DNA of 64,000 nucleotides from Brevundimonas sp. UBA4553 (GTDB lineage Bacteria > Pseudomonadota > Alphaproteobacteria > Caulobacterales > Caulobacteraceae), in assembly GCF_002387245.1 (NCBI RefSeq), contig NZ_DGLD01000006.1, positions 1 through 64,000 of the forward strand, given 5' to 3'. Below are positions 51,227 to 60,567 of the stretch, piece after piece (position 1 is the stretch's first letter; the number at the start of each line of letters is the position of its first letter). The translations under genes were made by a program, and so were the position numbers. The notes beneath the pieces are model-generated. The model ran no database searches and was not told the DNA's origin. It saw only the letters and a program-made list of their open reading frames with translations.

Positions 51227-52538
51227 GATCAAGCGCGCAAAGGCGAACCGGGTCTTCGAATACTGGTACGCTTGGCGCGGCGGTCCGCAGATTCTGGCGG
51301 CGCAGGCCTCCAGTTCGAAGTCGCTCGCGCGTGAGGTCGCCCGCAAGGCCTCGGCGGCCATGGAGGCCTACCGGTCGCAGCTGAAGACGCACAAGACCGT
51401 CGCCAAGGAAGACATTCTGTACGCGCTGATCACGCGCTACCTCGACCTTATGAATAGGGACAAGTCGCTGGCGCCGCGGACCAAGACCGACCGACGCAAG
51501 CACCTCGACATTGTGCGCACGGAACTGGGCGAGCTGACCTTGACCGCCCTCACCGCCCCCAAGGCGAGGTCGTTCCTCCTGACCTGGCGCGACAAGCGCG
51601 CCAACACCCCCAAGACCGCAGACGAACTTCTGGGCGCGCTGTCGCTGGTGCTCAACTGGGCCGTGAATCGTGGCGAGCTTCCGTCAAACCCGGTCGCCAA
51701 CTTTCCGCGCATCTACAAGGTCAATCGGGCGGACATCATCTGGGAGCCGCATCACCTGGGAACGATTCTGGCCCATGCCGACCCGCCCATCGCGGCGGCG
51801 ATCCGGCTCGCCGCGGTGACGGGGCTAAGAAAGAACGATCTGATCGCCCTGCCCTGGTCCGCTGTGAAAGAGAACGCGATCGTCTGGCAAACCGGCAAAA
51901 GCCGGGGCCGAAAGACCGTTGTCCTGCCCATAACCGACGCCGTTCGCGAAGTCCTCGATTCACTGGAGCGCGGCGCCTGCCCGACTGTCCTGGCGACCTC
52001 TGATGGCGAACCGTGGACGCCCCCGGGTCGCGGCCTCGACAGCGGCGTTCAGCGCGCGAGAGACGGTGCGGAAGAGTCGGCGCGCAAGGGGGCCGGGCCG
52101 CAAGCCACCGCAGGTCTGGACGGCCTCCGCTTCCATGACCTGCGCGGCACGGCGGCGACCAGTTACATTCTGGCCGGCCTGCCGCTCGACGATGTGGCGA
52201 CCATCCTGGGCTGGGAACTCGAGCGGGTGAGGGAGATCGCCCGGCGTTACGTCACCGGCGAAGCTATCGGATTAGGGATGATCGCGAGGCTTCAGGAGAC
52301 CCAGAACAGAAGGCCAACTGTAAAACCCAGTGTAAAACCCGCCTCTCTCAGGAGGGGTCAAAAGCGCTCAAATACGGGGAGAGAGATGGCTGGGGAACTA
52401 GGACTCGAACCTAGAATGACGGTACCAAAAACCGTAGTGTTACCATTACACCATTCCCCAGCAGGATCAGTGCGCCCGCAGTTCGTTGCTGCGAGGAGCG
52501 GTGAGATACGCCAAGGCTTTCTGGGATGCAACACCTGA
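51207..52538 (+). CDS. Tyrosine integrase reading through tRNA-Gln
   Basis: A 443-residue site-specific recombinase. Catalytic-type residues: Arg in TGLRKNDLIALPW, Lys around GKSRGRKT, His and Arg in HDLRGTAATSY, Trp in ILGWELERV and Tyr in RRYVTGEA near residue 353. An N-terminal core-binding domain is present. The tail after residue 393 (GLEPRMTVPKTVVLPLHHSP) is translated antisense to tRNA-Gln and then host DNA, so it is set by the integration site. I prefer the ATG at 51207; 51171 is also open. Confidence 0.88.
   Translation: MLPGVHRIKRAKANRVFEYWYAWRGGPQILAAQASSSKSLAREVARKASAAMEAYRSQLKTHKTVAKEDILYALITRYLDLMNRDKSLAPRTKTDRRKHLDIVRTELGELTLTALTAPKARSFLLTWRDKRANTPKTADELLGALSLVLNWAVNRGELPSNPVANFPRIYKVNRADIIWEPHHLGTILAHADPPIAAAIRLAAVTGLRKNDLIALPWSAVKENAIVWQTGKSRGRKTVVLPITDAVREVLDSLERGACPTVLATSDGEPWTPPGRGLDSGVQRARDGAEESARKGAGPQATAGLDGLRFHDLRGTAATSYILAGLPLDDVATILGWELERVREIARRYVTGEAIGLGMIARLQETQNRRPTVKPSVKPASLRRGQKRSNTGREMAGELGLEPRMTVPKTVVLPLHHSPAGSVRPQFVAARSGEIRQGFLGCNT
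52387..52460 (-). tRNA. tRNA-Gln (anticodon TTG)
   Basis: A 74-nt cloverleaf: acceptor TGGGGAA/TTCCCCA, anticodon stem ACGGT/ACCGT with loop TTTTGGT (anticodon TTG), T-loop TTCGAGT and encoded CCA. Its 3' end faces the island, and the integrase frame runs antisense through it, marking it as the attachment target. Confidence 0.97.
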
Positions 52539-52672
52539 AAACAGAAGAATTTTCATCGAGCAGCGACTTTTTTGAAAGCGGCAATTTCCCCGCTTGCGAG
52601 GTCCTGAACCCGTGGCTATAAGCCCCCTCCTCGACGCAACGACGGCCCCTGGCCCGCGTCGGGACGAAATGT

Positions 52673-52749
52673 CGGAGTGTGGCTCAGTCTGGTAGAGCAC
52701 TGCGTTCGGGACGCAGGGGTCGGAGGTTCGAATCCTCTCACTCCGACCA
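52673..52749 (+). tRNA. tRNA-Pro (anticodon CGG)
   Basis: A 77-nt cloverleaf: acceptor CGGAGTG/CACTCCG, anticodon stem CTGCG/CGCAG with loop TTCGGGA (anticodon CGG), T-loop TTCGAAT, CCA encoded. The 210 bp between it and tRNA-Gln hold no gene that I can see. Confidence 0.97.
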
Positions 52750-52828
52750 TTTTTTCCTTCCATCGCCAGTTGGTTTCCCCCTCGCGGGGTCGTGCATTCG
52801 CCGGCGAGTGCGCGCTAGACTTCTGGCC

Positions 52829-53377
52829 ATGACCCAACTGCTTACCCCCGCCGAAGTCGTCGCCTTCTGGATCGAGGCCGGACCCGACAAATGGTTCGCC
52901 AAGGACGCCGCTTTTGATGCGGCCTTCACCGAGCGATGCCGCGACACGCATTTCGCCGCCGCCGCTCGGCAGCTCGATTCCTGGACCCGGACGCCAGAGG
53001 GCGCGCTGGCCCTCATCATTCTGCTGGATCAGTTGCCGCGAAACGCCTTCCGCGACACGGCGCATATGTTCGCCACCGACTCCCTGGCCCTGATGTTCGC
53101 CAGGTCTGCGATCGCACGCGGCGACGACCGGCAGGTAGCGGCCGACCTGCGCCCCTTCATCCTGATGCCGCTGATGCACTCGGAATCCCTGGCCGACCAG
53201 GAGGCCCTGCTGACCCTGCTGGACGAAACGGAATCGCCCGACACCTTCAAGTTCGCCGTGATCCATCGCGACATCATCGCCCGCTTCGGCCGCTTCCCGC
53301 ACCGCAACGCCTGCCTCGGACGCGAGACCACGGCGGACGAGGCCGCCTTCCTGTCCGGCGACGGCTTCAAGGGCTGA
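52829..53377 (+). CDS. DUF924 family protein
   Basis: A 182-residue helical protein with blocks VVAFWIEAGPDKWFAKD near residue 10, LALIILLDQLPRNAFRD near 60 and IHRDIIARFGRFPHRN near 145, all typical of DUF924. The His/Arg-rich end motif is conserved in the family, but function is unknown. The frame is open before the ATG; the upstream part is tRNA antisense noise. Confidence 0.88.
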   Translation: MTQLLTPAEVVAFWIEAGPDKWFAKDAAFDAAFTERCRDTHFAAAARQLDSWTRTPEGALALIILLDQLPRNAFRDTAHMFATDSLALMFARSAIARGDDRQVAADLRPFILMPLMHSESLADQEALLTLLDETESPDTFKFAVIHRDIIARFGRFPHRNACLGRETTADEAAFLSGDGFKG

Positions 53378-53454
53378 TTCGATCCACAATCGTGATCGCC
53401 GGCATGAAGGTCAGAGATTGGCGGATGGGTGATTCGCGGGTGATGCTCTCGCCC

Positions 53455-54312
53455 ATGAACGCGCTGGCACAGATCGAAGACCTTCAGGCTGCGACCCGGG
53501 CCGTCCCGGACGATCACCCCGAATGGCAGTATCTCAATCTGCTGCGTGACATCCTCGACAATGGCGTGCGCCGCGACGATCGGACCGGCACCGGCACCCT
53601 GGGCGTGTTCGGCCGCCAGATTCGCTTTGACCTGTCGAAGGGCTTTCCCCTTCTGACCACCAAGAAGTTGCACACCCGCTCCATCTTCATGGAGTTGCTG
53701 TGGTTCCTGCGCGGCGACACCAATATTCGCTGGCTCCAGGAAAACGGCGTAGGCATCTGGGACGAATGGGCCGACGCGAACGGCGACCTTGGTCCTGTCT
53801 ATGGCAAGCAGTGGCGGTCCTGGGCCGCCCCGAACGGCCAGAGCATCGACCAGATCCAGAAGCTGATCCACGGCCTGAAGACCAATCCCAACAGTCGCCG
53901 CCACATCGTCAGCGCCTGGAACCCGGCAGACGTGGACGACATGGCCCTGCCGCCCTGCCACTGCCTGTTCCAGTTCTTCGTCGCGGACGGAAAGCTCAGT
54001 TGCCAGCTGTATCAGCGCTCGGCCGACGTCTTCCTCGGCGTGCCCTTCAACATCGCCTCCTACGCCCTCCTGACCATGATGCTGGCCCAGACGGTCGGGC
54101 TGGAACCCGGCGACTTCGTGCACACCTTCGGCGACGCCCACCTGTATCTGAACCATCTGGAGCAGGCCGAGCTGCAGTTGACCCGCGCCCCCCTGCCCCT
54201 GCCGACCCTGACCGTCGCGCCGAAACCCGACATCTTCGCCTATGAGCTGTCAGACTTTGTCCTCAGCGACTACGCGCCCTGGCCGCACATCAAGGCCGCC
54301 GTCGCGGTCTGA
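53455..54312 (+). CDS. thyA: Thymidylate synthase
   Basis: ThyA methylates dUMP to dTMP using methylene-tetrahydrofolate. The enzyme shows DRTGTGTLGVFGRQIRFDL near residue 45, the catalytic Cys in DMALPPCHCLFQFF near 163 and QRSADVFLGVPFNIASYA near 185. Several ATGs lie within the first 60 bases; I take MNALAQIEDLQ, though an ATG 12 bases up is possible. It clusters with folA, which regenerates the folate. Confidence 0.95.
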   Translation: MNALAQIEDLQAATRAVPDDHPEWQYLNLLRDILDNGVRRDDRTGTGTLGVFGRQIRFDLSKGFPLLTTKKLHTRSIFMELLWFLRGDTNIRWLQENGVGIWDEWADANGDLGPVYGKQWRSWAAPNGQSIDQIQKLIHGLKTNPNSRRHIVSAWNPADVDDMALPPCHCLFQFFVADGKLSCQLYQRSADVFLGVPFNIASYALLTMMLAQTVGLEPGDFVHTFGDAHLYLNHLEQAELQLTRAPLPLPTLTVAPKPDIFAYELSDFVLSDYAPWPHIKAAVAV

Positions 54313-54317
54313 CTTGC

Positions 54318-54611
54318 ATGAAGATCGCCGACCTCAAGGCGGACGTCCTCCGGATCTCCGACATCTACGCCCGCGAGCATTCCATCGACCGCGACCGCGA
54401 CTGGGCCCTGCTCAAACTTCAGGAAGAACTCGGCGAGCTGACAAAGGAACACCTGAACCTCACGGGTCGCGCGCGGGGCGCCCCTGACGCCTCGGCCCTC
54501 GGCGACGAAGCCGCCGACGTTCTGGGCATGCTGCTCATCTACTGCGACCGCGCCGGCGTCGATCTGGAGGCCGCCATGCAGCGCAAGTGGCTGAAGTGGC
54601 TCGAGACGTGA
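54318..54611 (+). CDS. MazG-like nucleotide pyrophosphohydrolase
   Basis: A 97-residue helical protein with the all-alpha NTP-PPase pattern: LQEELGELTKEHL (ExxE) near residue 34 and LGDEAADVLGMLL (DExxD) near 60, Mg2+-binding motifs for hydrolysing non-canonical NTPs. It sits six bases after thyA, suggesting nucleotide-pool housekeeping. Confidence 0.82.
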   Translation: MKIADLKADVLRISDIYAREHSIDRDRDWALLKLQEELGELTKEHLNLTGRARGAPDASALGDEAADVLGMLLIYCDRAGVDLEAAMQRKWLKWLET

Positions 54612-54703
54612 CAGACCGTCGTTACGCCACCTAGCAAAACCTCGAAATTCGGCGCACCCTCCCTGCTCCGCGGCAATGCGGAGGCTTGAACGGGAGGGTT
54701 GTC

Positions 54704-55375
54704 ATGTTGAAAAAGTTTGCGGCCGAACTGGTCGGGACGATGGTGCTGGTGCTGTTCGGTTGCGGCGCCGCCGTGCTGGGCGGGTTCGATCATGTGGGCC
54801 AGTTGGGCATCGCTCTCGCCTTTGGCTTCGCCATCATCGCCATGGCGTACGGAATCGGCCCCGTGTCCGGCTGTCACGTCAATCCCGCGGTTAGCCTGGG
54901 CGTCTTCGTCGCCGGACGGATGAGCGCCCGTGACATGCTGATCTACTGGGTCGCCCAGTTCATCGGCGCCATTATCGGCGCCGCGATCCTGGGCTTGATC
55001 GCCAAGACCGGCTTCGCCAGCCTGGGTCAGAACGGCTTCGACGCTGGGTCGCCCGGCGGATACGGCCTGCACGCCGCCCTGATCTTCGAGATCGTCGCCA
55101 CCGCCATCTTCATCATCGTCATCCTGGGCGTGACGGGCGCCAAGGGACACGGCGCCTTCGCCGGCGTCGCCATCGGCATCACCCTGGCCGTCATCCATAT
55201 TGTGGGGATCCAGGTGACCGCCGTCTCGGTCAACCCGGCGCGCAGTTTCGGCCCGGCCTTGCTGGTCGGCGGCGAAGCCTTGAGCCAGGTCTGGGTCTTC
55301 TTCGTAGCCCCGGCCATAGGCGCAGCAGTCGGTGCCCTCTTCTTCCGCTTGAAACTGCTCGAACCAGAGGCCTAA
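54704..55375 (+). CDS. aqpZ: Aquaporin Z-type water channel
   Basis: A 223-residue, six-helix channel. Both NPA loops are present (HVNPAVSLG near residue 63 and SVNPARSFG near 184), and the filter His and Arg (VIHIVGIQ, VNPARS) suit a water-selective pore. GGGAGG precedes the ATG; a start six codons earlier is possible but less likely. Confidence 0.94.
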   Translation: MLKKFAAELVGTMVLVLFGCGAAVLGGFDHVGQLGIALAFGFAIIAMAYGIGPVSGCHVNPAVSLGVFVAGRMSARDMLIYWVAQFIGAIIGAAILGLIAKTGFASLGQNGFDAGSPGGYGLHAALIFEIVATAIFIIVILGVTGAKGHGAFAGVAIGITLAVIHIVGIQVTAVSVNPARSFGPALLVGGEALSQVWVFFVAPAIGAAVGALFFRLKLLEPEA

Positions 55376-55427
55376 GTCGGCATCAAGGGGGCGGCGTGGC
55401 GTCGCCCCCGTCCGCCGGAGTTAGCCA

Positions 55428-55955
<528 letters not shown>

Positions 55956-55970
55956 ATCGGAGAAACGCGC

Positions 55971-56291
55971 ATGATCGTCGCCACCACCAACGACCTGACC
56001 GGCTACCGCGTCGTTCGTCACCTCGGCATGGTGCGCGGCGTCACCGTTCGCTCGCGCAACGCCATTTCCGACGCCCTTGGCGGCGTCCAGTCCATGCTCG
56101 GCGGCCGGGTCGGCGTCTACGTCAAACTGGCCGAGACCGCGCGTCAGGAAGCCTATGACGAGCTGACGGCGCACGCTCGCGACCTGGGCGCCAATGCAGT
56201 GCTGGCGATGCGCTACGACGCGAACGAGATCATGCCCGGCGTGACGGAAGTCCTGGCCTACGGCACCGCCGTGGTGGTCGAACCGGTCTAG
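55971..56291 (+). CDS. YbjQ/UPF0145 family protein
   Basis: A 106-residue protein with the YbjQ (DUF74) pattern: GYRVVRHLGMVRGVTVRS near residue 11, LGANAVLAMRYDANEI near 72 and a hydrophobic end TAVVVEPV. Proposed heavy-metal-binding family, pentameric ring. It overlaps the opposite mrp gene tail by 4 bp. Confidence 0.88.
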   Translation: MIVATTNDLTGYRVVRHLGMVRGVTVRSRNAISDALGGVQSMLGGRVGVYVKLAETARQEAYDELTAHARDLGANAVLAMRYDANEIMPGVTEVLAYGTAVVVEPV

Positions 56292-57358
56292 AGGGCCAGC
56301 CCTTCGGCCACTCGCGCCGCCACCGCGGCGAACCGCTGCGCCACCTCTCCGCGGGGGTCAGTTGAAACCAATGGCTGGCCCGCGTCGCCCGCCTGACGCA
56401 GGGCGGCGTCCAGCGGCAGGTCGCCGAGGAAGGCCACGCCCAGCCGCTCGGCCTCGGCCTCGGCCCCGCCCTGACCAAAGACCGGTCCGCTCATGTTCTC
56501 GATCAGGCCCAGGGTCGGCACCTTGACGCGCTGGAACAGCGTATGCGCCCGACGCGCATCGGCCAGCGCCACCTCCTGCGGGGTCGAGACGATGACCGCC
56601 CCGTCCAGCGGCGTCTTCTGGATGAGGGTCAGTTGCACGTCGCCGGTGCCCGGCGGCAGATCCACGACCAGCACGTCCAGCGGCGCTTCCTCCGTGCCCC
56701 AGCGCGTCTGGGTCAGCATCTGGGTGATGGCCTGCGACGCCATCGGCCCGCGCCAGATCATGGCGTCGTCGGCCTTGGTCAACAGGCCCACAGACATCGC
56801 CTTCAGGCCGTGGGCGACGTGCGGCACGATGGCGCCGTCCACATACTCCGGCTGGCCGGACAGCCCCAGCATGGTGGGCATGGATGGGCCATAAACGTCG
56901 GCGTCCAGAATCCCGACCGACAGGCCCCGCGCCGCCAGAGCCGCCGCCAGATTGACCGCCACGGTCGACTTGCCGACCCCGCCCTTGCCGCTGGCTACGG
57001 CCAGGACCCGCTTCACATGGGCCGGACGATCGGTCGGAACCGGCGCCTTGGCCCGGCCCTGATCGGTCGCGGCCTTCGAGAGCCCCGCCGTCCGGCGCGG
57101 TGCAGCGGCGGGCGCCGTCTCGGCGGTCAGCACGACCGAGACCCGCACCATGCCCGGGATGGCCTTCAGCGCCGCCTCAGCCGCGTCGCGCACGGGGGCA
57201 TAGATCGCGGTCTCGCCCGCCGGAACCTCCATGACGAAGCCAGCCCGGTCCTCGCTCACCATCAGACCCTGAACCAGTCCGGCGGCGGCCAGCCCCTGCC
57301 CCGATCTCGGGTCCGAAATGGCGTCCAGGGCGGCGATAACGGCGGTGCGGTCGATCAA
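56288..57358 (-). CDS. apbC: Mrp/ApbC Fe-S cluster carrier ATPase
   Basis: A 356-residue P-loop protein that loads Fe-S clusters. An N-terminal DUF59 domain (residues about 1-80), then VASGKGGVGKSTVAVNLA near 116 (deviant Walker A), GLIENMSGPVFGQGG late. The Cys pair usually near the end is not obvious here, so cluster binding may differ. Divergent from miaA. Confidence 0.92.
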   Translation of the reverse strand: MIDRTAVIAALDAISDPRSGQGLAAAGLVQGLMVSEDRAGFVMEVPAGETAIYAPVRDAAEAALKAIPGMVRVSVVLTAETAPAAAPRRTAGLSKAATDQGRAKAPVPTDRPAHVKRVLAVASGKGGVGKSTVAVNLAAALAARGLSVGILDADVYGPSMPTMLGLSGQPEYVDGAIVPHVAHGLKAMSVGLLTKADDAMIWRGPMASQAITQMLTQTRWGTEEAPLDVLVVDLPPGTGDVQLTLIQKTPLDGAVIVSTPQEVALADARRAHTLFQRVKVPTLGLIENMSGPVFGQGGAEAEAERLGVAFLGDLPLDAALRQAGDAGQPLVSTDPRGEVAQRFAAVAARVAEGLAL

Positions 57359-57435
57359 GGCTCTACTCCTTGGCCCTTGCCGGGCCGGTCGCGCGCGTTC
57401 TATCGCCCTCTGGTCCTGTTCGCGAGCCCGTTCCT

Positions 57436-58317
57436 TTGACCCAAGCGCCCCGCCTCACCCTGATCGCCGGCCCCACTGCCTCGGGCAAGTCGGGTCTGGC
57501 GCTGGAGATGGCCGAACGCACCGGCGCCGTGATCATCAACGCCGACAGCCAACAGCTCTATGCAGACCTGCGCATCCTCAGCGCCCGGCCCGGACCTGAG
57601 GATGAAGCCCGTGCCGAGCACCGACTCTACGGCGTGGTCGACGCCGCCGAGTCCTGGTCCGTCGGTCGATGGACCCGCGCGATCATGCCGCTGCTGGACG
57701 AACTGGCGGCTCAGGGCCGGCCCGCCCTGCTGGTCGGCGGCACCGGTCTCTATTTCAACGCCCTGACGCGCGGCCTGGCTGACATCCCGGCTGTGCCCGA
57801 CACTCTGCGCGACACCGTCCAGACCGCCTACGACGCCGAAGGCGAAGGGGCCTTCCGTCGTCATCTGGCCGAGCTCGATCCCATTGCGGCCGCAGCCATC
57901 ACCCCCGGCGACCGTCAGCGCCTGATCCGGGCGTTCAGCGTCGCCCGCCATACCGGACGGCGGCTGAGCGAATGGACCGCCGACACCCGCCCTCTGCTGA
58001 CGCCCGACGCCTGGACAGGGCTGGTGCTGGAACCCGAACGTGAGCGGCTCTACCGCTCGTGCGACCAGCGGGTCATCCAGATGGTTGAGCAGGGCGCTCT
58101 GGATGAAGTCAGATCCTTGGCCAGCCGCAATCTGAATCCCGACCTTCCCGCCATGAAGGCGGTGGGGGTGCGGGAGATGATCGCCCATCTGGCCGGCCGT
58201 AGCACCATCGACGAGGCCATCCGACAGACCCAACAGGCGACCCGCAACTACGCCAAGCGGCAACTGACCTGGTTCCGGAACCAGACGCCGGACTGGCCGC
58301 GCGTCGATCGCGCCTGA
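57436..58317 (+). CDS. miaA: tRNA dimethylallyltransferase MiaA
   Basis: MiaA adds dimethylallyl to A37 of tRNAs reading UNN. P-loop IAGPTASGKSGLALEM near residue 8, NADSQQLYADL near 37, LVGGTGLYFNALTRGLADIP near 96 and KRQLTWFRNQTPDW at the end. I take a TTG start (MTQAPRLTLIAG); the frame extends 22 codons further without homology and no ATG/GTG is better placed. Confidence 0.9.
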   Translation: MTQAPRLTLIAGPTASGKSGLALEMAERTGAVIINADSQQLYADLRILSARPGPEDEARAEHRLYGVVDAAESWSVGRWTRAIMPLLDELAAQGRPALLVGGTGLYFNALTRGLADIPAVPDTLRDTVQTAYDAEGEGAFRRHLAELDPIAAAAITPGDRQRLIRAFSVARHTGRRLSEWTADTRPLLTPDAWTGLVLEPERERLYRSCDQRVIQMVEQGALDEVRSLASRNLNPDLPAMKAVGVREMIAHLAGRSTIDEAIRQTQQATRNYAKRQLTWFRNQTPDWPRVDRA

Positions 58318-58327
58318 TCCCGCTGGC

Positions 58328-59455
58328 CTAGACCAGGCGTGACGGATCCAGGATCACGTGCCGAATGCGCGTCCGGTCATGCGTATAGGTGACATGGATC
58401 AGCCCGTCTGAAGCCTGCACCACGGCGGGGTAGGCGTAGCCATGCGGCAAGGGATCGCTCTCCAAAGTCAGGACGTTTCGCCAAGAAAGCCCATCCCTCG
58501 ACAGACCGACATTAAGGGGATGCCGCGGTCCGCGGCCCGGCCTTGCCGGCTCATGGCCCGCGTGATTGTAGATCATCAGGTGCCGACCATCAGACAACGT
58601 CGATGCGTCCGTCCCGGAGTTGGGATTGGGCAGGTCCACGGCGCCAATTGGACTCCAGGTCCGCCCGCCGTCATGCGACCAGCTTGAGGCCAGCGCGCCC
58701 TGGCGGGCCCGCGCGACGGCCTGAAGCGCACCGTTCGGATGGGTCAGGATGCTGGGTTGAATGGCGTCGATGTTCAGCGGCGACGCCACCGGTTCCGTCA
58801 GGCTCCAGCTTCGCCCCTGATCCGTGCTGATCTCAAAGTGCAAACGCCAGTTCGCCCCGGTCGCTGAACCCATGCCCTCGCCGGCTTCGGTGCTCGACGG
58901 CGACAACCACGTCCCGTCCGCCAGAACCACCGGCTTGTTCTTGATCGGGCCTAGAACGCCGTCCTCCAGGCGTCGCGGCGCTGACCAGGTGCGACCGCCG
59001 TCCGACGAGTTCATGACCATCCCCCACCAGCTGAACGGGTCCGGCCCGACCTTGTAGAAGAGAAGCAAATCGCCCTTGGGTGGTTGAAACAGGACAGGGT
59101 TCCAGGTGGGATGGCGGGCGCCGTCCGATTGCACCCCGTCAGCCACCTGCACGCCTTCGGTCCAGACGCCGTTCTCAAAACGGGCGAACCAGATGCAGAC
59201 GTCCGGGTGTTTCTCGTGCGTGCCGCCGAACCAAGCCGCTCCCATGACGCCGCCCGTCATCTCAACGATCGTCGAGGCATGGCATTGCGGATAGGGCGCC
59301 TGCTCGTAGATGAAGCCCGAGCGCACCACGGCGCTCGATCCACTATCACCAACCGCCGGTTCGGCCCCAGCCCGCGCTGGAAAGGCGCCGACCAGGCCGA
59401 CGCCAAGCCCCAGACCAAGACCCGCCCCCAGTCGCCTGCGTGATACCTCGGCCAT
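58328..59455 (-). CDS. Tat-exported BNR_2-type sialidase-like protein
   Basis: A 375-residue protein with twin-arginine signal (SRRRLGAGLGLGLGVGL near residue 5) and the BNR_2 pattern: CHASTIVEMTGGVMGAAWFGG near 58 (quoted in part), repeated Asp boxes (SSDGGRTW, STDQGRSW, SHDGGRTW, SRDGLSW) and the end HVTYTHDRTRIRHV. Likely an exported glycan-acting beta-propeller; substrate unknown. It converges on miaA and is upstream of ssrA on the opposite strand. Confidence 0.85.
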   Translation of the reverse strand: MAEVSRRRLGAGLGLGLGVGLVGAFPARAGAEPAVGDSGSSAVVRSGFIYEQAPYPQCHASTIVEMTGGVMGAAWFGGTHEKHPDVCIWFARFENGVWTEGVQVADGVQSDGARHPTWNPVLFQPPKGDLLLFYKVGPDPFSWWGMVMNSSDGGRTWSAPRRLEDGVLGPIKNKPVVLADGTWLSPSSTEAGEGMGSATGANWRLHFEISTDQGRSWSLTEPVASPLNIDAIQPSILTHPNGALQAVARARQGALASSWSHDGGRTWSPIGAVDLPNPNSGTDASTLSDGRHLMIYNHAGHEPARPGRGPRHPLNVGLSRDGLSWRNVLTLESDPLPHGYAYPAVVQASDGLIHVTYTHDRTRIRHVILDPSRLV

Positions 59456-59589
59456 ACTGATCCTCCCCAGTTCAGCGACAAGGCTCGCGACGATGTCCAC
59501 CGGTGTCAATCGCTGTAGGCAGTGACAAATCAGCCGGAATTCCGCGGCCGGCGATGCATCCCTCTTGGATCACTCGTCAGGAAGACCTA

Positions 59590-59930
59590 TATCAATCCTG
59601 TTCGGGTTCGCCCGGACTATGGCGATAAACGCGCTTGTAATAAGCGGACCGGACCCGGGTGCGATTCCCGGCGGCTCCACCAAATCTCTCACTGCGTTAT
59701 CGGCGGGAGCTGCGGGGCCGACTAGCATCGACGGACGTGTAAAGAAGATGCTTTCGCTCGTCCTGGCCCACCGTATCGGGCCATATTGTAACTGCGAACG
59801 ATAACTTCGCTGGAGAAGTCCGCCTCGCCGCGTAATGCGGTTCGGTTGATTTCGAACACTTAAGTCCTGGGGGTTCAGATCCTCAGGCGGGGCCCGGGGG
59901 GCGCCTGGCAACAGAAGCCCCCCACTTTCC
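59590..59930 (+). ncRNA. ssrA: Two-piece (permuted) tmRNA
   Basis: In alphaproteobacteria the gene is permuted. The acceptor piece comes first, ending GCGATTCCCGG then CGGCTCC-A-CCA at 59682; a short spacer follows; the coding piece starts at 59706 with GGAGCTG, which pairs with CGGCTCC to form the acceptor stem. The coding piece has the TCGACGG loop and a tag frame at 59794-59835 encoding ANDNFAGEVRLAA then TAA (the charged Ala is added first). It ends near a GGGGGGC/GCCCCCC hairpin. Outer ends are approximate. It rescues stalled ribosomes and tags products for ClpXP. Confidence 0.9.
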
Positions 59931-59998
59931 TCAATCCGCATCTTCCGTCGCTCGCCTGTCGCGGGTAACAGTCGGCCGTTCCCAGTTTCGAGGCCCCG

Positions 59999-60496
59999 AT
60001 GACGGATCAAGCTCCCCCGGTCGATGAGATGTTCTATGAGCAGCTCGCCCAGGACGCCCTGCGCGGCGTGATCCGCTCTGCGCTGGAGCGCGCTGCTGAG
60101 CCTGCCGGCATTCCCGGCGCCCACCATTTCTACATCACGTTCAAGACGCGCGCGCCCGGCGTCTCGGTGCCGCCGGACGTGCTGGCCAAATACCCGGACG
60201 AGATGACCATCGTCCTGCAGCATCAATACTGGGACCTAGACGTCCAGCACGATCGCTTCTCGATCATGTTGAAGTTCGGCGGCATGCCCAAGGTCCTGGC
60301 CATGCCCTACTCCGCCGTGACCCGCTTCTACGACCCCAGCGTCCAATTCCTGCTGCAGTTCGAAGAGCCCGAGATCGTCGAGGCCGAGATCGCCCCCCTA
60401 TCGCCCCCCGCCCGCGACCCCAACGCCGCCCCGCCCCCCTCGGGCGAGGACGACGGCCCCAAGGTCGTCTCGTTGGATCAATTTCGGAAGAAGTAG
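59999..60496 (+). CDS. sspB: ClpXP adaptor SspB (alpha type)
   Basis: A 165-residue adaptor that binds ssrA tags and delivers them to ClpXP. Alpha-type blocks: FYEQLAQDALRGVIRSALE near residue 11, HHFYITFKTRAPGVSVP near 41, DEMTIVLQHQYWDLDV near 68 and RFYDPSVQFLLQFE near 107; a Pro-rich linker then leads to the C-terminal ClpX-tethering tail (VVSLDQFRKK). It lies directly downstream of ssrA on the same strand. Confidence 0.93.
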   Translation: MTDQAPPVDEMFYEQLAQDALRGVIRSALERAAEPAGIPGAHHFYITFKTRAPGVSVPPDVLAKYPDEMTIVLQHQYWDLDVQHDRFSIMLKFGGMPKVLAMPYSAVTRFYDPSVQFLLQFEEPEIVEAEIAPLSPPARDPNAAPPPSGEDDGPKVVSLDQFRKK

Positions 60497-60567
60497 GCGC
60501 GTCAATAGCTGCGCTGCTCGCCAGTTACCGTTGGTGAATAGCGCGCGCGTCCAGCACGGCAGCTTCC

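Larger units (their letters stand above)
29898..52460. mobile_element. Genomic island with conjugation (trb) genes and a tRNA-Gln integrase
   Basis: Core genes stop at tRNA-Val and resume after tRNA-Gln. Between them lie Ku and stress-type genes, a Trb/Tra type IV secretion block, regulators, a lasso-like remnant, an excisionase-like gene and a tyrosine integrase abutting tRNA-Gln. No relaxase, partition or replication protein is visible. I could not find a second copy of the tRNA-Gln 3' end, so the left boundary is set by gene content, and the island may be a composite of more than one insertion. Confidence 0.7.

Noticed and set aside
52936..53454. In-frame extension of thyA upstream through the DUF924 gene
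   Set aside because: It is another frame of the DUF924 gene; thymidylate synthase homology begins at about 53.5 kb.
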